Positions 1 through 8,944 of a DNA stretch of 64,000 nt are shown piece after piece. The stretch is taken from positions 124,001 to 188,000 of the forward strand of contig NZ_BDCK01000024.1 of the NCBI RefSeq assembly GCF_001613465.1, read 5' to 3'. Every line of letters starts with the position of its first letter. Position 1 is the first letter of the stretch. The DNA comes from Nocardia niwae NBRC 108934 = DSM 45340. GTDB lineage: Bacteria; Actinomycetota; Actinomycetes; Mycobacteriales; Mycobacteriaceae. Made by a program: the position numbers and the translations under genes. A model generated the notes under the pieces. It saw nothing but the letters and a program-made list of their open reading frames with translations, did not search any database and was not told the DNA's origin.

Positions 1-3
1 GGT

Positions 4-342
4 TCAGCTCTGGTCGACCGCGATGTCGTACTCGACGGTCTCACCTTCGACCGAAGTCACTGTCAGCGTCACACCGAGTGTGTCCTCGCCCGCGGTCAGC
101 GTGCAGCGCATGGTCGTTCCTTCCTTGCCGGTGAGGTCGCCGGGGCAGTCGATCGCGTCGGGTTCCTGCCCCACCTTCTCGGTGAGCGAGTCCTTGACCG
201 ACTTCTCCAGGTCGGCCTCCTGAACCTTCGGCGTGCCGATGCTCACCGAACACGCGGTGAGCGCCGCCGCGAGCAGGGACAACAGGGCGAGGCTACGGGT
301 CTTCACGGCGAGCCGGCCCTTCTTCTGGGACGAACGTGGCAT
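4..342 (-). CDS. small lipoprotein, DUF4333-like
   Basis: This 112-residue protein has a lysine/arginine-rich start, a hydrophobic stretch at about residues 17-30 and a lipobox (LTAC) with the lipidated cysteine at residue 31, so it should be an outer-face membrane lipoprotein. The mature part is short, carries two more cysteines (near residues 66 and 80) that could form a disulfide, and resembles the DUF4333 domain of actinobacterial secreted and lipoproteins. The function of that domain is unknown. A shorter product starting at the internal GTG (V13) would keep the signal sequence. The gene is complete, with its stop at the left edge, and no operon partner is visible. Confidence 0.75.
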   Translation of the reverse strand: MPRSSQKKGRLAVKTRSLALLSLLAAALTACSVSIGTPKVQEADLEKSVKDSLTEKVGQEPDAIDCPGDLTGKEGTTMRCTLTAGEDTLGVTLTVTSVEGETVEYDIAVDQS

Positions 343-453
343 CCCCAGATCGCAGTGGGCGCGATCGTCCGTTAGCGTGCCTCCCCTAGGTGACGTATGC
401 GGGCCGACGGCTCAGCCGCGCCACGCTTCTGGCAAACCGTTCGCCCGGAAAGC

Positions 454-3126
454 TCACCCCAGCCGACGCGGACCCGTGTCGAAACGACTCGGCTCCGGGC
501 CGATACGCCCACGGGCGTAAAGGATCTCCGCCGAGGTCGGCGAGGCCAGCACCGGGTCGAAGGACAGCTCTCGCATCTCCGGCAGATCGTCGAACAGGGC
601 CGAAATGCGCTGAGCCAGTTCGGTCAGGGCCGCCTTGTCCACGCGTGGGCTCGCCGGAGTACCCGACAGCAGCGGTGCGGCTCGCGGCGCGTCGATCAGA
701 GCCGTCGCCTCGTCGGCGGTCAGCGGCAGCGCGCGATAGGCCCGGTCCCCGAGCAACTCGATGATCAGACCGGACAGGCCGAACTCGATCACCGAACCGA
801 ACGAGGGATCGTCCTGCACGCGCAGGGTGCAGCCGACCCCCTTGGTCGCCATCTTCTGGATGTGCAGCACGGGATCACCGCACAACTCCGCCAGATCCGC
901 GTATCCCTGCCGCACCGCTTCCGGCCGCCACAGATCGAGCCGGACACCGGTGAGATCCGGTCTGCGTCGCCACAGTTCGCCGGTCGCCTTGGCGGCCACC
1001 GGATAGCCGAGCTCCTCCGCGGCCGCGACCGCCTCCTCGGCATTGCGCACCTCCCGGAATTCCACGACCGAAATCCCGTAGCAGCCGAGCAGTTCCACCG
1101 TCTCCAGATCGGTGAGCCGGCGACCGCCCGACCCGGACATCCAGTCGGCCACCAACTGGCGGGCGCGATCGGTGTCGATACCCTGCGGCCGCACCACCGG
1201 CGACACGGGCTTGGTGCGCCATTCGGCATAGCGCCGGACCCGGGCCAAGGCCCTCGCCGCACGTTCGGGATCGGGATAAGACGGGATCGACCCGTGCACC
1301 GCCGCCGCGCCGGGACCGCGCACCGCGAGCAGATTCGGAATCCCTTGCTCGGCCACGAAGGTGGCGAGAATCGGCTTCCCCGCTTCGGGGACAGCGCCCG
1401 CCGCCGCCCGGATCGCGTCGGCGAAGCCGGCGGTCGGCAGCGGGACCGGGGGCGCGAAAACCACGATCACAGCATCGGTCTCGTCCGACCGCAGGGCCGC
1501 GACGAGCGCGTCCAGGTACGCGCCCGGCGTCGCCTGCGGCCCGAGGTTGACCGGCTCGGCGACCTCGAGCCCTTCGCTCTGGGCCGCGTCGACGGCCAGC
1601 CAGTTGAGCGCCGTACTGTTGCCGACGACGGTCAGCCGCGAGCCGCGCGGCAACGGCTGGTAACCGAGCAGGGCGGCGCAGTCGAACAGTTCGGAGATCG
1701 AGTCGACCTGGACGATGCCCGCTTGGGCGAACAGATCCCGCACGATCGAACGGTCCATGTCCTTCGCAGGCTGGGCGACCGAGCGGCCGCTGCTCACCGC
1801 GACGATCGGCTTGGTCCGGGCCACCCGGCGCGCGATCCGGGAGAACTTGCGCGGATTGCCGAAGCTCTCCAGATACAGCAGCACCACATCGGTGTCCGGG
1901 TCGCTGTCCCAGTACTGCAGCAGGTCGTTGCCGGAGACGTCGGCGCGATTACCCGCCGATACGAACGTCGACAACCCGAGATTGCGCGCCGCCGCCTCGC
2001 CGAGGATGGCCGCGCCCAAGGGCCCGGACTGGCAGAAGAATCCGATCCGGCCGCGCCCGGGCAGCACCGTGGCGAGTGTCGCGTTCATCGCGACCGCCGG
2101 GTCGGTGTTCGCGATGCCGAGCGCGCTCGGCCCGACCACGCGCATGCCGTGACCACGCGCGGCCGCCACCAGTTCGCGTTCGGCTGTCAGGCCCTCCTCT
2201 CCCGTCTCGCCGAAACCCGCGGTCAACACCACGAGCCCCTTGACCTTTTTGGCCATGCAGTCGTCGAGCACCGATCCGATAGCCGCGGGCGGCACCGCGA
2301 CCACAGCGAGATCGACCTCGTCGGGAATTTCCCGGACCGTCGCGTATGCCCGCACCCCGCGCACCGACTTGCGGTTCGGGTTCACCGGGAACACCGGCCC
2401 CTGGAACAGGCCCGACAGCAGATTTGCCAGCACCGCACCGCCGACCCGGCCCGTCGCGGGCGTGGCCCCGATCACGGCGACCGACCGCGGTGTGAGCAAA
2501 TTGCCCACGCTGCGCGCCTCCGAGGCGCGTTCGCGCGAATCACGCACCGACAGCAGCGCTTCGGTGGGATCGATGGCGAACTCGAGGTGCAGCACGGAGC
2601 CGTCCCTGCTGCGCTCGACCTGATAGCCCGCGTCACGGAACACGGTCACCATCACGGTGTTCTCCGCGAGCACCTCGGCGACGAACGTCTCGATCTTGTT
2701 CTCGGCGGCGGCGCCGGCGAGGTGCTCCAGCAGGATCGAGCCGAGCCCGCGTCCTTGATGCCCGTCGGCGACCACGAACGCGACCTCCGCCGCGCGCGGC
2801 CCGTCCCGCTCCAGCAGTTCGTAGCGGCCCACCGCCACGATTGCCTCGCCCAGCTCCAGTACCAGCCCGACCCGGTCGTGATAGTCGACATGCGTGGTGC
2901 GGTACAGGTCCTTCGGCGAAATCCGCGGATACGGGCCGAAATACCGCAGATATCTGGTGCGATCCGACAGCGCGCTGTGGAACTCCTGCAGCCGGTCGGC
3001 GTCGTCGGGTGTGATCGGCCGCAACCGGACGACGCCTCCGTCGGAGGCCAGAACGTCCGCGAACCAGTGCTGCGGCGGCGGAGGCGGGATCGCGGGAGTG
3101 TCCGAAGTATCGGGAAAGTCAGTCAC
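454..3126 (-). CDS. GNAT protein acetyltransferase fused to NDP-forming acyl-CoA synthetase-like domain (Pat family)
   Basis: The 890-residue protein starts at a GTG that overlaps the end of acuC by 8 nt (GTGACTGA), which indicates translational coupling. Residues about 30-185 form a GNAT acetyltransferase with the acetyl-CoA loop QGRGLG at 124-129. Residues from about 210 form an NDP-forming acyl-CoA synthetase: CoA-binding SVAVIGATPATGRVG near 215, ligase-CoA region, and an ATP-grasp-like tail after about 650. The segment that normally holds the catalytic phospho-histidine (SHTG) is shortened and has no such histidine; after SSGRSVAQPAKDMD the chain goes straight on to the next helix. The synthetase part is therefore probably a regulatory domain, as described for Pat/PatZ lysine acetyltransferases. 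GNAT-first order is as in Streptomyces Pat proteins. Likely targets are acyl-CoA synthetases (inference). Confidence 0.88.
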   Translation of the reverse strand: MTDFPDTSDTPAIPPPPPQHWFADVLASDGGVVRLRPITPDDADRLQEFHSALSDRTRYLRYFGPYPRISPKDLYRTTHVDYHDRVGLVLELGEAIVAVGRYELLERDGPRAAEVAFVVADGHQGRGLGSILLEHLAGAAAENKIETFVAEVLAENTVMVTVFRDAGYQVERSRDGSVLHLEFAIDPTEALLSVRDSRERASEARSVGNLLTPRSVAVIGATPATGRVGGAVLANLLSGLFQGPVFPVNPNRKSVRGVRAYATVREIPDEVDLAVVAVPPAAIGSVLDDCMAKKVKGLVVLTAGFGETGEEGLTAERELVAAARGHGMRVVGPSALGIANTDPAVAMNATLATVLPGRGRIGFFCQSGPLGAAILGEAAARNLGLSTFVSAGNRADVSGNDLLQYWDSDPDTDVVLLYLESFGNPRKFSRIARRVARTKPIVAVSSGRSVAQPAKDMDRSIVRDLFAQAGIVQVDSISELFDCAALLGYQPLPRGSRLTVVGNSTALNWLAVDAAQSEGLEVAEPVNLGPQATPGAYLDALVAALRSDETDAVIVVFAPPVPLPTAGFADAIRAAAGAVPEAGKPILATFVAEQGIPNLLAVRGPGAAAVHGSIPSYPDPERAARALARVRRYAEWRTKPVSPVVRPQGIDTDRARQLVADWMSGSGGRRLTDLETVELLGCYGISVVEFREVRNAEEAVAAAEELGYPVAAKATGELWRRRPDLTGVRLDLWRPEAVRQGYADLAELCGDPVLHIQKMATKGVGCTLRVQDDPSFGSVIEFGLSGLIIELLGDRAYRALPLTADEATALIDAPRAAPLLSGTPASPRVDKAALTELAQRISALFDDLPEMRELSFDPVLASPTSAEILYARGRIGPEPSRFDTGPRRLG

Positions 3127-4390
3127 GGGGGTCCTCCGGGTCCAGTCCCAGCAATCCGAAAGTCGCTCGGCGGGTGGCCAGCACGGCCATGTCGACGGCA
3201 CGTTGGGCACGGTCGACCCGCGCGTCACCGGTCTCGCCGGTACCGCCGGGGCCGTCCCACGGACGGTAGGCGACGTCGCCGCCCTCGCCCATGGTGCGCG
3301 GCGGGTCGGACCGCGGCGCTGCCGCGCGGATCGTGTCGATCCAGTCCTGCGGTATCGGCGTCGCGGGGTCGACGGTGCGGTCCAGCGCGGTGGCCAGCAG
3401 ATGGGTCCAGGCCCTCGGCACCACCCGGACCAGGCCGTACCCACCGCCGCCGACAGCCAGCCAGCGACCTTCGGCATAGCGATCGGCGAGGTCGCGCATG
3501 GCGCGGAAGGCCGCGCGCTGTCCGTCGACGGTGAGTTCCAGATCGGCCAGCGGGTCTTCCCGATGGGTGTCCACCCCGCACTGACTGACCACGATCTGCG
3601 GCCCGAACGCCGCTATCGCCCCCGGCACCACGGCGTGGAAACCGCGCAACCACTGCGCGTCCCGGGTGCCGGGCAGCAGCGGCAGGTTGATCGCGGTGCC
3701 CTCCCCCGCGCCGGCGCCGGTCTCCTCCGGCCACCCGGTGTTGGGCCACAGGGTGGCCGGATGCTGGTGCAGCGAGATGGTGAGCACCCGGGGGTCGGCG
3801 TAGAAGGCTCGTTGCACGCCGTCCCCGTGGTGCACGTCCACGTCGATGTAGGCGATCCGGTCGAAACCATGGTCCAGCAGCCAGGAGATGGCCACCGCCG
3901 GGTCGTTGTACACGCAGAAACCCGCGGCCGAATCGGCCATCGCGTGATGCATGCCACCGCCGATGCTCACCGCACGTCTGGTGCGCCCCTCCGCGATCGC
4001 CCTGGCCGCGGCCAGAGTGCCGCCGACGATCGTGGACGCGGCCTGGTGCATGCGCGGAAATACCGGATTGTCCGGGGAACCGAGGCCGTAGGGCGGCGCG
4101 GCCGGCGAACCCACCGGCGGCACGGCGCGTTCGACCGCGTCGAGGTAGTCGGGTGTGTGGATGCGCAGCAGATCCGGGCGGCCGGCCTCGGCGGGTTCGA
4201 GCAGTTCGACACCCTCGAGCAAGCCGAGGCTCCGCGCCAGCGCCATGGTGAACTTCAGACGCGCGGGCTGCATCGGATGCTCCGGTGTCCAGGCGTAATC
4301 CAGGAACCGCTCGGTCCAGACGACGGTCGCGGGCCGGGTCGATGCGGGCGGGATCGGCGTCCGCGGTTCGCCGCGCGGTGCAGTGGCCAT
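3119..4390 (-). CDS. acuC: AcuC-type histone-deacetylase-like lysine deacetylase
   Basis: This is a zinc-dependent deacetylase of the HDAC superfamily. Characteristic motifs are present: GGMHHAMADSAAGFCVYNDP, then YIDVDVHHGDGVQ with the zinc-ligand Asp/His, and GGGGYGL near the C-terminus. In Bacillus AcuC removes acetyl groups from acetyl-CoA synthetase. Here the gene is followed, with an 8-nt overlap, by a GNAT/acyl-CoA-synthetase protein, so the writer and eraser of one acetylation switch are probably made together (inference). I chose the ATG at 4390 (MATAPRG) over the longer frame start at 4414; neither has a strong ribosome binding site. It is divergent from ideR across 209 bp. Confidence 0.88.
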   Translation of the reverse strand: MATAPRGEPRTPIPPASTRPATVVWTERFLDYAWTPEHPMQPARLKFTMALARSLGLLEGVELLEPAEAGRPDLLRIHTPDYLDAVERAVPPVGSPAAPPYGLGSPDNPVFPRMHQAASTIVGGTLAAARAIAEGRTRRAVSIGGGMHHAMADSAAGFCVYNDPAVAISWLLDHGFDRIAYIDVDVHHGDGVQRAFYADPRVLTISLHQHPATLWPNTGWPEETGAGAGEGTAINLPLLPGTRDAQWLRGFHAVVPGAIAAFGPQIVVSQCGVDTHREDPLADLELTVDGQRAAFRAMRDLADRYAEGRWLAVGGGGYGLVRVVPRAWTHLLATALDRTVDPATPIPQDWIDTIRAAAPRSDPPRTMGEGGDVAYRPWDGPGGTGETGDARVDRAQRAVDMAVLATRRATFGLLGLDPEDPRD

Positions 4391-4599
4391 GATCGCAACG
4401 CTAGCGGGAAGCAAGGAACCCCGCGAAACGTTCCTATGCAGTACAAATACAAGAAAGTACGCTCACGGCCGCCTGTCGTGCGCCGATCGGGTCGCCGCAA
4501 TGCCGCCGGAGATGTCGTGCGCAGCGTGGAGCGACACGATCCGGCACACGGGGGTGCCGTCGTGCGTGGGTAGAATTCGTGCCGACGAAGGGGTAACAG

Positions 4600-5286
4600 G
4601 TGAAGGATCTGGTCGACACCACGGAGATGTATCTCCGTACCATCTACGACCTCGAGGAAGAGGGCGTGGTGCCCCTGCGCGCCCGGATCGCCGAGCGCCT
4701 CGAACAGAGCGGCCCCACCGTCAGCCAGACCGTCGCCCGGATGGAGCGGGACGGTCTGCTGCTGGTCGCCGGAGACCGTCACCTGGAGCTGACCGAGAAG
4801 GGGCGCAGCATGGCCGTCGCGGTCATGCGCAAGCACCGTCTGGCCGAACGCCTGCTCGTCGACATCATCGGCCTCGATTGGCAGAACGTGCACGCGGAGG
4901 CCTGTCGCTGGGAGCACGTCATGAGCGAGGACGTCGAGCGTCGCTTGGTCGAGGTGCTCAACCACCCCACCACCTCCCCGTATGGCAACCCCATCCCCGG
5001 ACTGGACGAACTGGGCATCATTCCGCCCGCCGCCGCCGACGAGACGCTGCTGCGCCTGTCCGACCTGCCGCACGGCCAGCAGCACGCCGTCGTCGTGCGC
5101 AGGCTCGCCGAGCACATCCAGACCGACCCCGAGGTCATCGGCCGGTTGCGCGAGGCGGGCGTGGTCCCCGACGCCCGCGTCACGGTCGAGACGAAGTCCG
5201 GTTCGGTGGTCATCACCGTGCCGGGCCACGACGGCTTCGAACTGCCCGACGAGATGGCGCACGCCGTCCAGGTGAAGCTGGCCTGA
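4600..5286 (+). CDS. ideR: iron-dependent regulator IdeR/DtxR
   Basis: The 228-residue repressor aligns without gaps to the known metal sites of the family. Site 1 ligands H79, E83 and H98 and site 2 ligands M10, C102, E105 and H106 are all at the expected numbers. An N-terminal winged helix (about 1-73) is followed by the dimerisation domain and a C-terminal SH3-like domain (about 150-228). With Fe(II) bound it would repress siderophore and iron-uptake genes and control storage genes. The start is a GTG preceded by a GAAGGGG stretch. galE follows after 3 nt, as dtxR-galE do in corynebacteria, so the two are co-transcribed. I saw no clear iron box in front of it. Confidence 0.95.
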   Translation: MKDLVDTTEMYLRTIYDLEEEGVVPLRARIAERLEQSGPTVSQTVARMERDGLLLVAGDRHLELTEKGRSMAVAVMRKHRLAERLLVDIIGLDWQNVHAEACRWEHVMSEDVERRLVEVLNHPTTSPYGNPIPGLDELGIIPPAAADETLLRLSDLPHGQQHAVVVRRLAEHIQTDPEVIGRLREAGVVPDARVTVETKSGSVVITVPGHDGFELPDEMAHAVQVKLA

Positions 5287-5289
5287 CAC

Positions 5290-6270
5290 GTGAAACTTCT
5301 CGTCACAGGAGGCGCGGGGTACGTCGGCGGCGTCTGCGCCCAGGTGCTGCTGGAAGCCGGTCACGAGGTGGTCGTCGTCGACGATCTGTCCACCGGCAAT
5401 GCCGACGGCGTCCCTTCCGCCGCCCGGTTCGTCCAGGGTGACGTGGCGGTCGCCGCACCCGCACTGCTGGCCGCCGAAGCCTTCGACGGCGTACTGCATT
5501 TCGCGGCGCAGTCGCTGGTCGGCGAGTCGGTGCAGCAGCCGGAGAAATACTGGCACGGCAATGTGGTGAAGACGTTCGAACTGCTGGAGGCCATGCGGCG
5601 CGCGGGCACGCGGCGACTGGTCTTCTCCTCCACCGCCGCGGTCTACGGGGAACCGGAACAGGTGCCGATCACCGAGGCCGCCCCTACCCGCCCGACCAAC
5701 CCGTACGGCGCGTCGAAGCTGGCCATCGACCACGCGATCACCTCCTACGCGATCGCGCACGGACTGGCGGCGACCAGCCTGCGATATTTCAATGTCGCCG
5801 GGGCCTACGGCGGGCTCGGCGAGAACCGGGTGGTGGAAACGCATCTCATCCCCCTGGTGCTGCAGGTCGCTGCCGGGCACCGCAAGGCGATCTCCGTCTT
5901 CGGCACCGATTGGCCAACCCCCGACGGCACCGCGGTCCGCGACTACATTCACATCCGCGATCTCGCGCAGGCCCATCTGCTGGCCTTGGCGACCGCGGAA
6001 GCGGGTACCCACCGGATCTACAACCTCGGCAGCGGCACCGGATTCTCCGTTCGCGAGGTGATCTCGGCCTGCGAGCGCGTCACCGGCCTGCCGATCACCG
6101 CACAGGACGCGCCACGCCGCCCCGGCGACCCGGCGACGCTGATCGCGTCCAGCGAGCGCGCGATCGCCGAACTCGGGTGGCGGCCCGAGCACAACGATCT
6201 CGACGAGATCGTCACCGACGCTTGGGCTTTCCTTCAGTCGCTCGGCCCTCGCGCGCACAGCGCGAAGTAA
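5290..6270 (+). CDS. galE: UDP-glucose 4-epimerase
   Basis: This is an extended short-chain dehydrogenase that interconverts UDP-glucose and UDP-galactose, supplying galactose for arabinogalactan and other envelope glycans. The NAD-binding GGAGYVG lies at residues 7-13, the catalytic serine is in FSSTAAVYG (about S114) and the YxxxK pair is Y139/K143. Its 326 residues are the normal length. The GTG start is 3 nt after the ideR stop, so expression depends on the ideR transcript. A strong hairpin follows the stop codon. Confidence 0.93.
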   Translation: MKLLVTGGAGYVGGVCAQVLLEAGHEVVVVDDLSTGNADGVPSAARFVQGDVAVAAPALLAAEAFDGVLHFAAQSLVGESVQQPEKYWHGNVVKTFELLEAMRRAGTRRLVFSSTAAVYGEPEQVPITEAAPTRPTNPYGASKLAIDHAITSYAIAHGLAATSLRYFNVAGAYGGLGENRVVETHLIPLVLQVAAGHRKAISVFGTDWPTPDGTAVRDYIHIRDLAQAHLLALATAEAGTHRIYNLGSGTGFSVREVISACERVTGLPITAQDAPRRPGDPATLIASSERAIAELGWRPEHNDLDEIVTDAWAFLQSLGPRAHSAK

Positions 6271-6283
6271 CCGGCATTCCCTT

Positions 6284-6312
6284 GCCCGAGTCGGCACCGC
6301 GCCGACTCGGGC
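6284..6312 (+). terminator. hairpin terminator after ideR-galE
   Basis: A perfect 12-bp inverted repeat (GCCCGAGTCGGC, 5-nt loop, GCCGACTCGGGC) begins 14 nt after the galE stop. There is no run of T after it, which is common for actinobacterial hairpin terminators. Confidence 0.6.
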
Positions 6313-6449
6313 CGCCGTGATCGCACCACCGCATCGGAGCCGGAACCGCCGCGACACCATGCGCCCGGCGGACAGGCGGCGCCTCGTGAAGTCGCTCGGC
6401 ACCGGACCGCGCACCGCCGACTCGACACCGCCGACGCGCCTATCCGTTG

Positions 6450-7802
6450 TCACGACGACGGAGTGCCGAGGTCGACACCGAGACCGGCGGCGGTCCGATA
6501 TCCGCTGTGCGCGAGGCGCCGCATCTGTTCCGGACGCATGCCCAGGCGCAGCGACGTGTCCAGCAGCAGGGCCATGGGATGTCCGGGATCCGCCTCCAGC
6601 GCGGCATCCAGCGCGATACCCGCTAGCGGTCCGTCGCCACGGACGTAGGCGCTGTACCCCAGCAGAGCGGCCGCCTCGGCACGATCCGTGCCGGACAGCG
6701 CGCGAGTCAGCGCCGCCCACACCGCCTCGGCCGTAGCGGCGTGATCGCCAACCGCCAAGGCGAACATCGTGTCCCGGACCGCCCGATCACGCAGGGCCGC
6801 AGCAAGTTCCGCCAGCTCAGGCGCCAGCAGCTCGGCACCAGAGGCGGTGTTGGCGATCTGCCACAGCACGTAGTCGAGCGCTTGCCTGCTGTACCCGATC
6901 GGATCACCGCGACGAGCGGCCACCGCGTAGCGTTCGCGGGCGCGCGCGACCGCGTCCGCCAGGTGCGCCGCCACCTCGGCCCGTGCGGTCGGCTCCGGTG
7001 CGACCAGATCGGTGAGCTCGGTGCGCGAACCGCGGATCGGCCTGCCGTCCAGCACATGGGTCAGCGTCACCAGGGAGGCTGCCGGGTCCCGCAGTACCCC
7101 GCCTCGTCGCGCTCCCGCCACCGTCCACCAGCGCTGTCCAGCGGCGATCGACCGCACCGCCCACACTCCGGCGAGCGAGATGTCACACGCCGCCAGTCGC
7201 CTGCCGAGCGAGCCGACCAGCACGTCGAAACGCCCCGCCGCGCATCCTGGTTGGTCGGCGCCGGCATCGGGCTCCACGGCGCGTTCGTCGACAACGACGG
7301 CCAGCACCTCGGCCGCCTCGTCGTGCGCGCAGATCCGCGCGATCGCGGACGCCAAGGTCGCGCCTCGTACGCGCCGACCGCTGGGCGAATCCAGATCGAA
7401 CCGCACCACCGCGTCGACTATCGCGGCGCCGCCCGTCGCGCGCCGCAGGACGAGCACGACCACCGACCGTTCCGGGGTGAAGCCCAGCATCGCGGGCACG
7501 GCGGCGATCAATTCCGCCGGGTCGTCCACACACACGGCGTGATCCGCCGAATTCCGGAACGGCGGAGGATCGTCGCGGCAGAGGGCGGGGCGGGCCGGTC
7601 GCCCGGCGGTACATGGAGCTGCCTCTCCATCTGTCGAATCCGCAAAGAGTTGTGATGCAACCACTTCGGCAGACATGACCCGCACCGCAGCCGTTGCCGG
7701 GGTACTACGGGTCGATCGGGTGTTTCGGCCCGAGCCCAGCTGGAAGCCGTCGCCCTTGCCCGCGTATCCCGCATCGATCGGTTCGGATGAGGAAGTTGTC
7801 AT
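6450..7802 (-). CDS. DUF4192 family protein
   Basis: This conserved actinobacterial protein has no known activity. The recognisable core begins at DDPAELIAAVPAMLGFTPERSVVVLVL, the N-terminal signature of DUF4192 proteins, and runs to the C-terminal alpha-helical repeats (LALAVGDHAATAEAVWAAL to GIALDAALEADPGHPMALLL). It occupies the position of Rv2712c next to ideR, which supports orthology by gene order. I chose the ATG at 7802; the roughly 90 residues before the core are low-complexity and polar, so a later start such as MSAEVVAS (near 7676) is also possible. Confidence 0.75.
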   Translation of the reverse strand: MTTSSSEPIDAGYAGKGDGFQLGSGRNTRSTRSTPATAAVRVMSAEVVASQLFADSTDGEAAPCTAGRPARPALCRDDPPPFRNSADHAVCVDDPAELIAAVPAMLGFTPERSVVVLVLRRATGGAAIVDAVVRFDLDSPSGRRVRGATLASAIARICAHDEAAEVLAVVVDERAVEPDAGADQPGCAAGRFDVLVGSLGRRLAACDISLAGVWAVRSIAAGQRWWTVAGARRGGVLRDPAASLVTLTHVLDGRPIRGSRTELTDLVAPEPTARAEVAAHLADAVARARERYAVAARRGDPIGYSRQALDYVLWQIANTASGAELLAPELAELAAALRDRAVRDTMFALAVGDHAATAEAVWAALTRALSGTDRAEAAALLGYSAYVRGDGPLAGIALDAALEADPGHPMALLLDTSLRLGMRPEQMRRLAHSGYRTAAGLGVDLGTPSS

Positions 7803-7959
7803 GCATCGACTGTGCGGGGCGACGGTCACCGGCCCCGGACGCCGACCTGGCTGTTCAGCCACCCTGGGGAAAGGATTCGTGCTGTGCACGACTCGGCAGG
7901 CGCCACGCACGGACCGCGATTCGTGTCGGTGCCGCCTGCTACCGTGCCGACGCGACTCG

Positions 7960-8667
7960 CTATCTCTCGCGTACTTTGCGCACCGCGGTGGCGAACAGCG
8001 AATCCAGCGCGGCGATATCCGCTTGCCCCTCGGCGAAGGACATGTATGTCACCGTGATTCGCACATCACCGGACTGCGCGACGTGGGTGCGCATGGACTG
8101 GGTCAGCCGCGTACCACCCGACTCCGGCCGCACCGTTCTGCGCAGCGAGAGGGCGTCGTCGGCATCGATCGGCGGCGGCGACTCCAGCTCGGTCGTCACG
8201 GTGGTGGCGGCGCCAGCCCGGTTCACCCGCACCGATCCGCACTGTCCCAGCCGATCGCGCAGCGCCGCCAACGGCTCGCCGGTGCGGGTCAATTCGACGG
8301 TCAGCGTGGCGCGCGTGACGTCGTCCGTGCCGACCGCCATCGCGGTACGATCCGGTCCGAAGTCCTGATTCGGCGGCACACATCGGCTGGGCTGGACGTT
8401 CGCGCCGCGGCCCATGCCGTCCAGGTCGCCCGCCGCCTGGGCCACGGCCTCCTGCGGCAGCACCACCGCCGTGTACGGCGCCGGGAACTGAGCCGGATCC
8501 GGCAGCAGAGTCGGCAGTTCGGCGCTCACATGCCTGGTCACCGTCGTCGGCGCCGACGAGACCGGGCGCCCGGGTACCGTCGACCCGCATGCTGCCAGCA
8601 GCACCGCGTAGACCAGGGGTGCCACCACCCGGCCCAGCCGCATGCGCTTCGAATCCGCCACGGTCAC
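7960..8667 (-). CDS. putative lipoprotein with sensor-like domain
   Basis: About 235 residues from a GTG start. A basic N-terminus and a hydrophobic segment end in the lipobox LLAAC, so this is an exported lipoprotein. The mature region begins with a Ser/Thr/Pro linker, then LLPDPAQFPAPYTAV, and holds two cysteines in CVPPNQ and LGQCGSV that may pair. The layout resembles the DUF5642/PknH-like extracytoplasmic sensor domains of Nocardia and Mycobacterium, but I cannot assign the family firmly. The long frame upstream of 8667 lacks a signal sequence at its start, so the internal GTG (or ATG at 8643) is preferred. Confidence 0.65.
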   Translation of the reverse strand: MTVADSKRMRLGRVVAPLVYAVLLAACGSTVPGRPVSSAPTTVTRHVSAELPTLLPDPAQFPAPYTAVVLPQEAVAQAAGDLDGMGRGANVQPSRCVPPNQDFGPDRTAMAVGTDDVTRATLTVELTRTGEPLAALRDRLGQCGSVRVNRAGAATTVTTELESPPPIDADDALSLRRTVRPESGGTRLTQSMRTHVAQSGDVRITVTYMSFAEGQADIAALDSLFATAVRKVRER

Positions 8668-8944
8668 CCGCCCACTGTGCCAAACTCCTGCTGTCCAGTC
8701 GGCGATGCCACGCCGCCGGGCCGGGAATGCGCGAGCCACCGATGCTGTTGCCTCGGAGTATGGGTCGGTGTCCGGCCGTGCGCGGTGACCGCCACGGTAT
8801 GGGGGACAATGGGCAGTGGTCCCCGGTTCGGACGACTGTTCGGCTCGCGCCACCACCAGAGGTGGTGAACGAGCGGGCAGGCAATCACACTGGCGCGTGC
8901 GGTACGCGTCCGGGCCGCAGGAGCCGCGCAGGAAGGAGTACGCG

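Noticed and set aside
397..3534. 1045-residue open frame on the plus strand
   Set aside because: It is antisense to the GNAT/acyl-CoA synthetase gene and has the Arg/His/Gly-rich composition of shadow frames in high-GC DNA; no motif is recognised.
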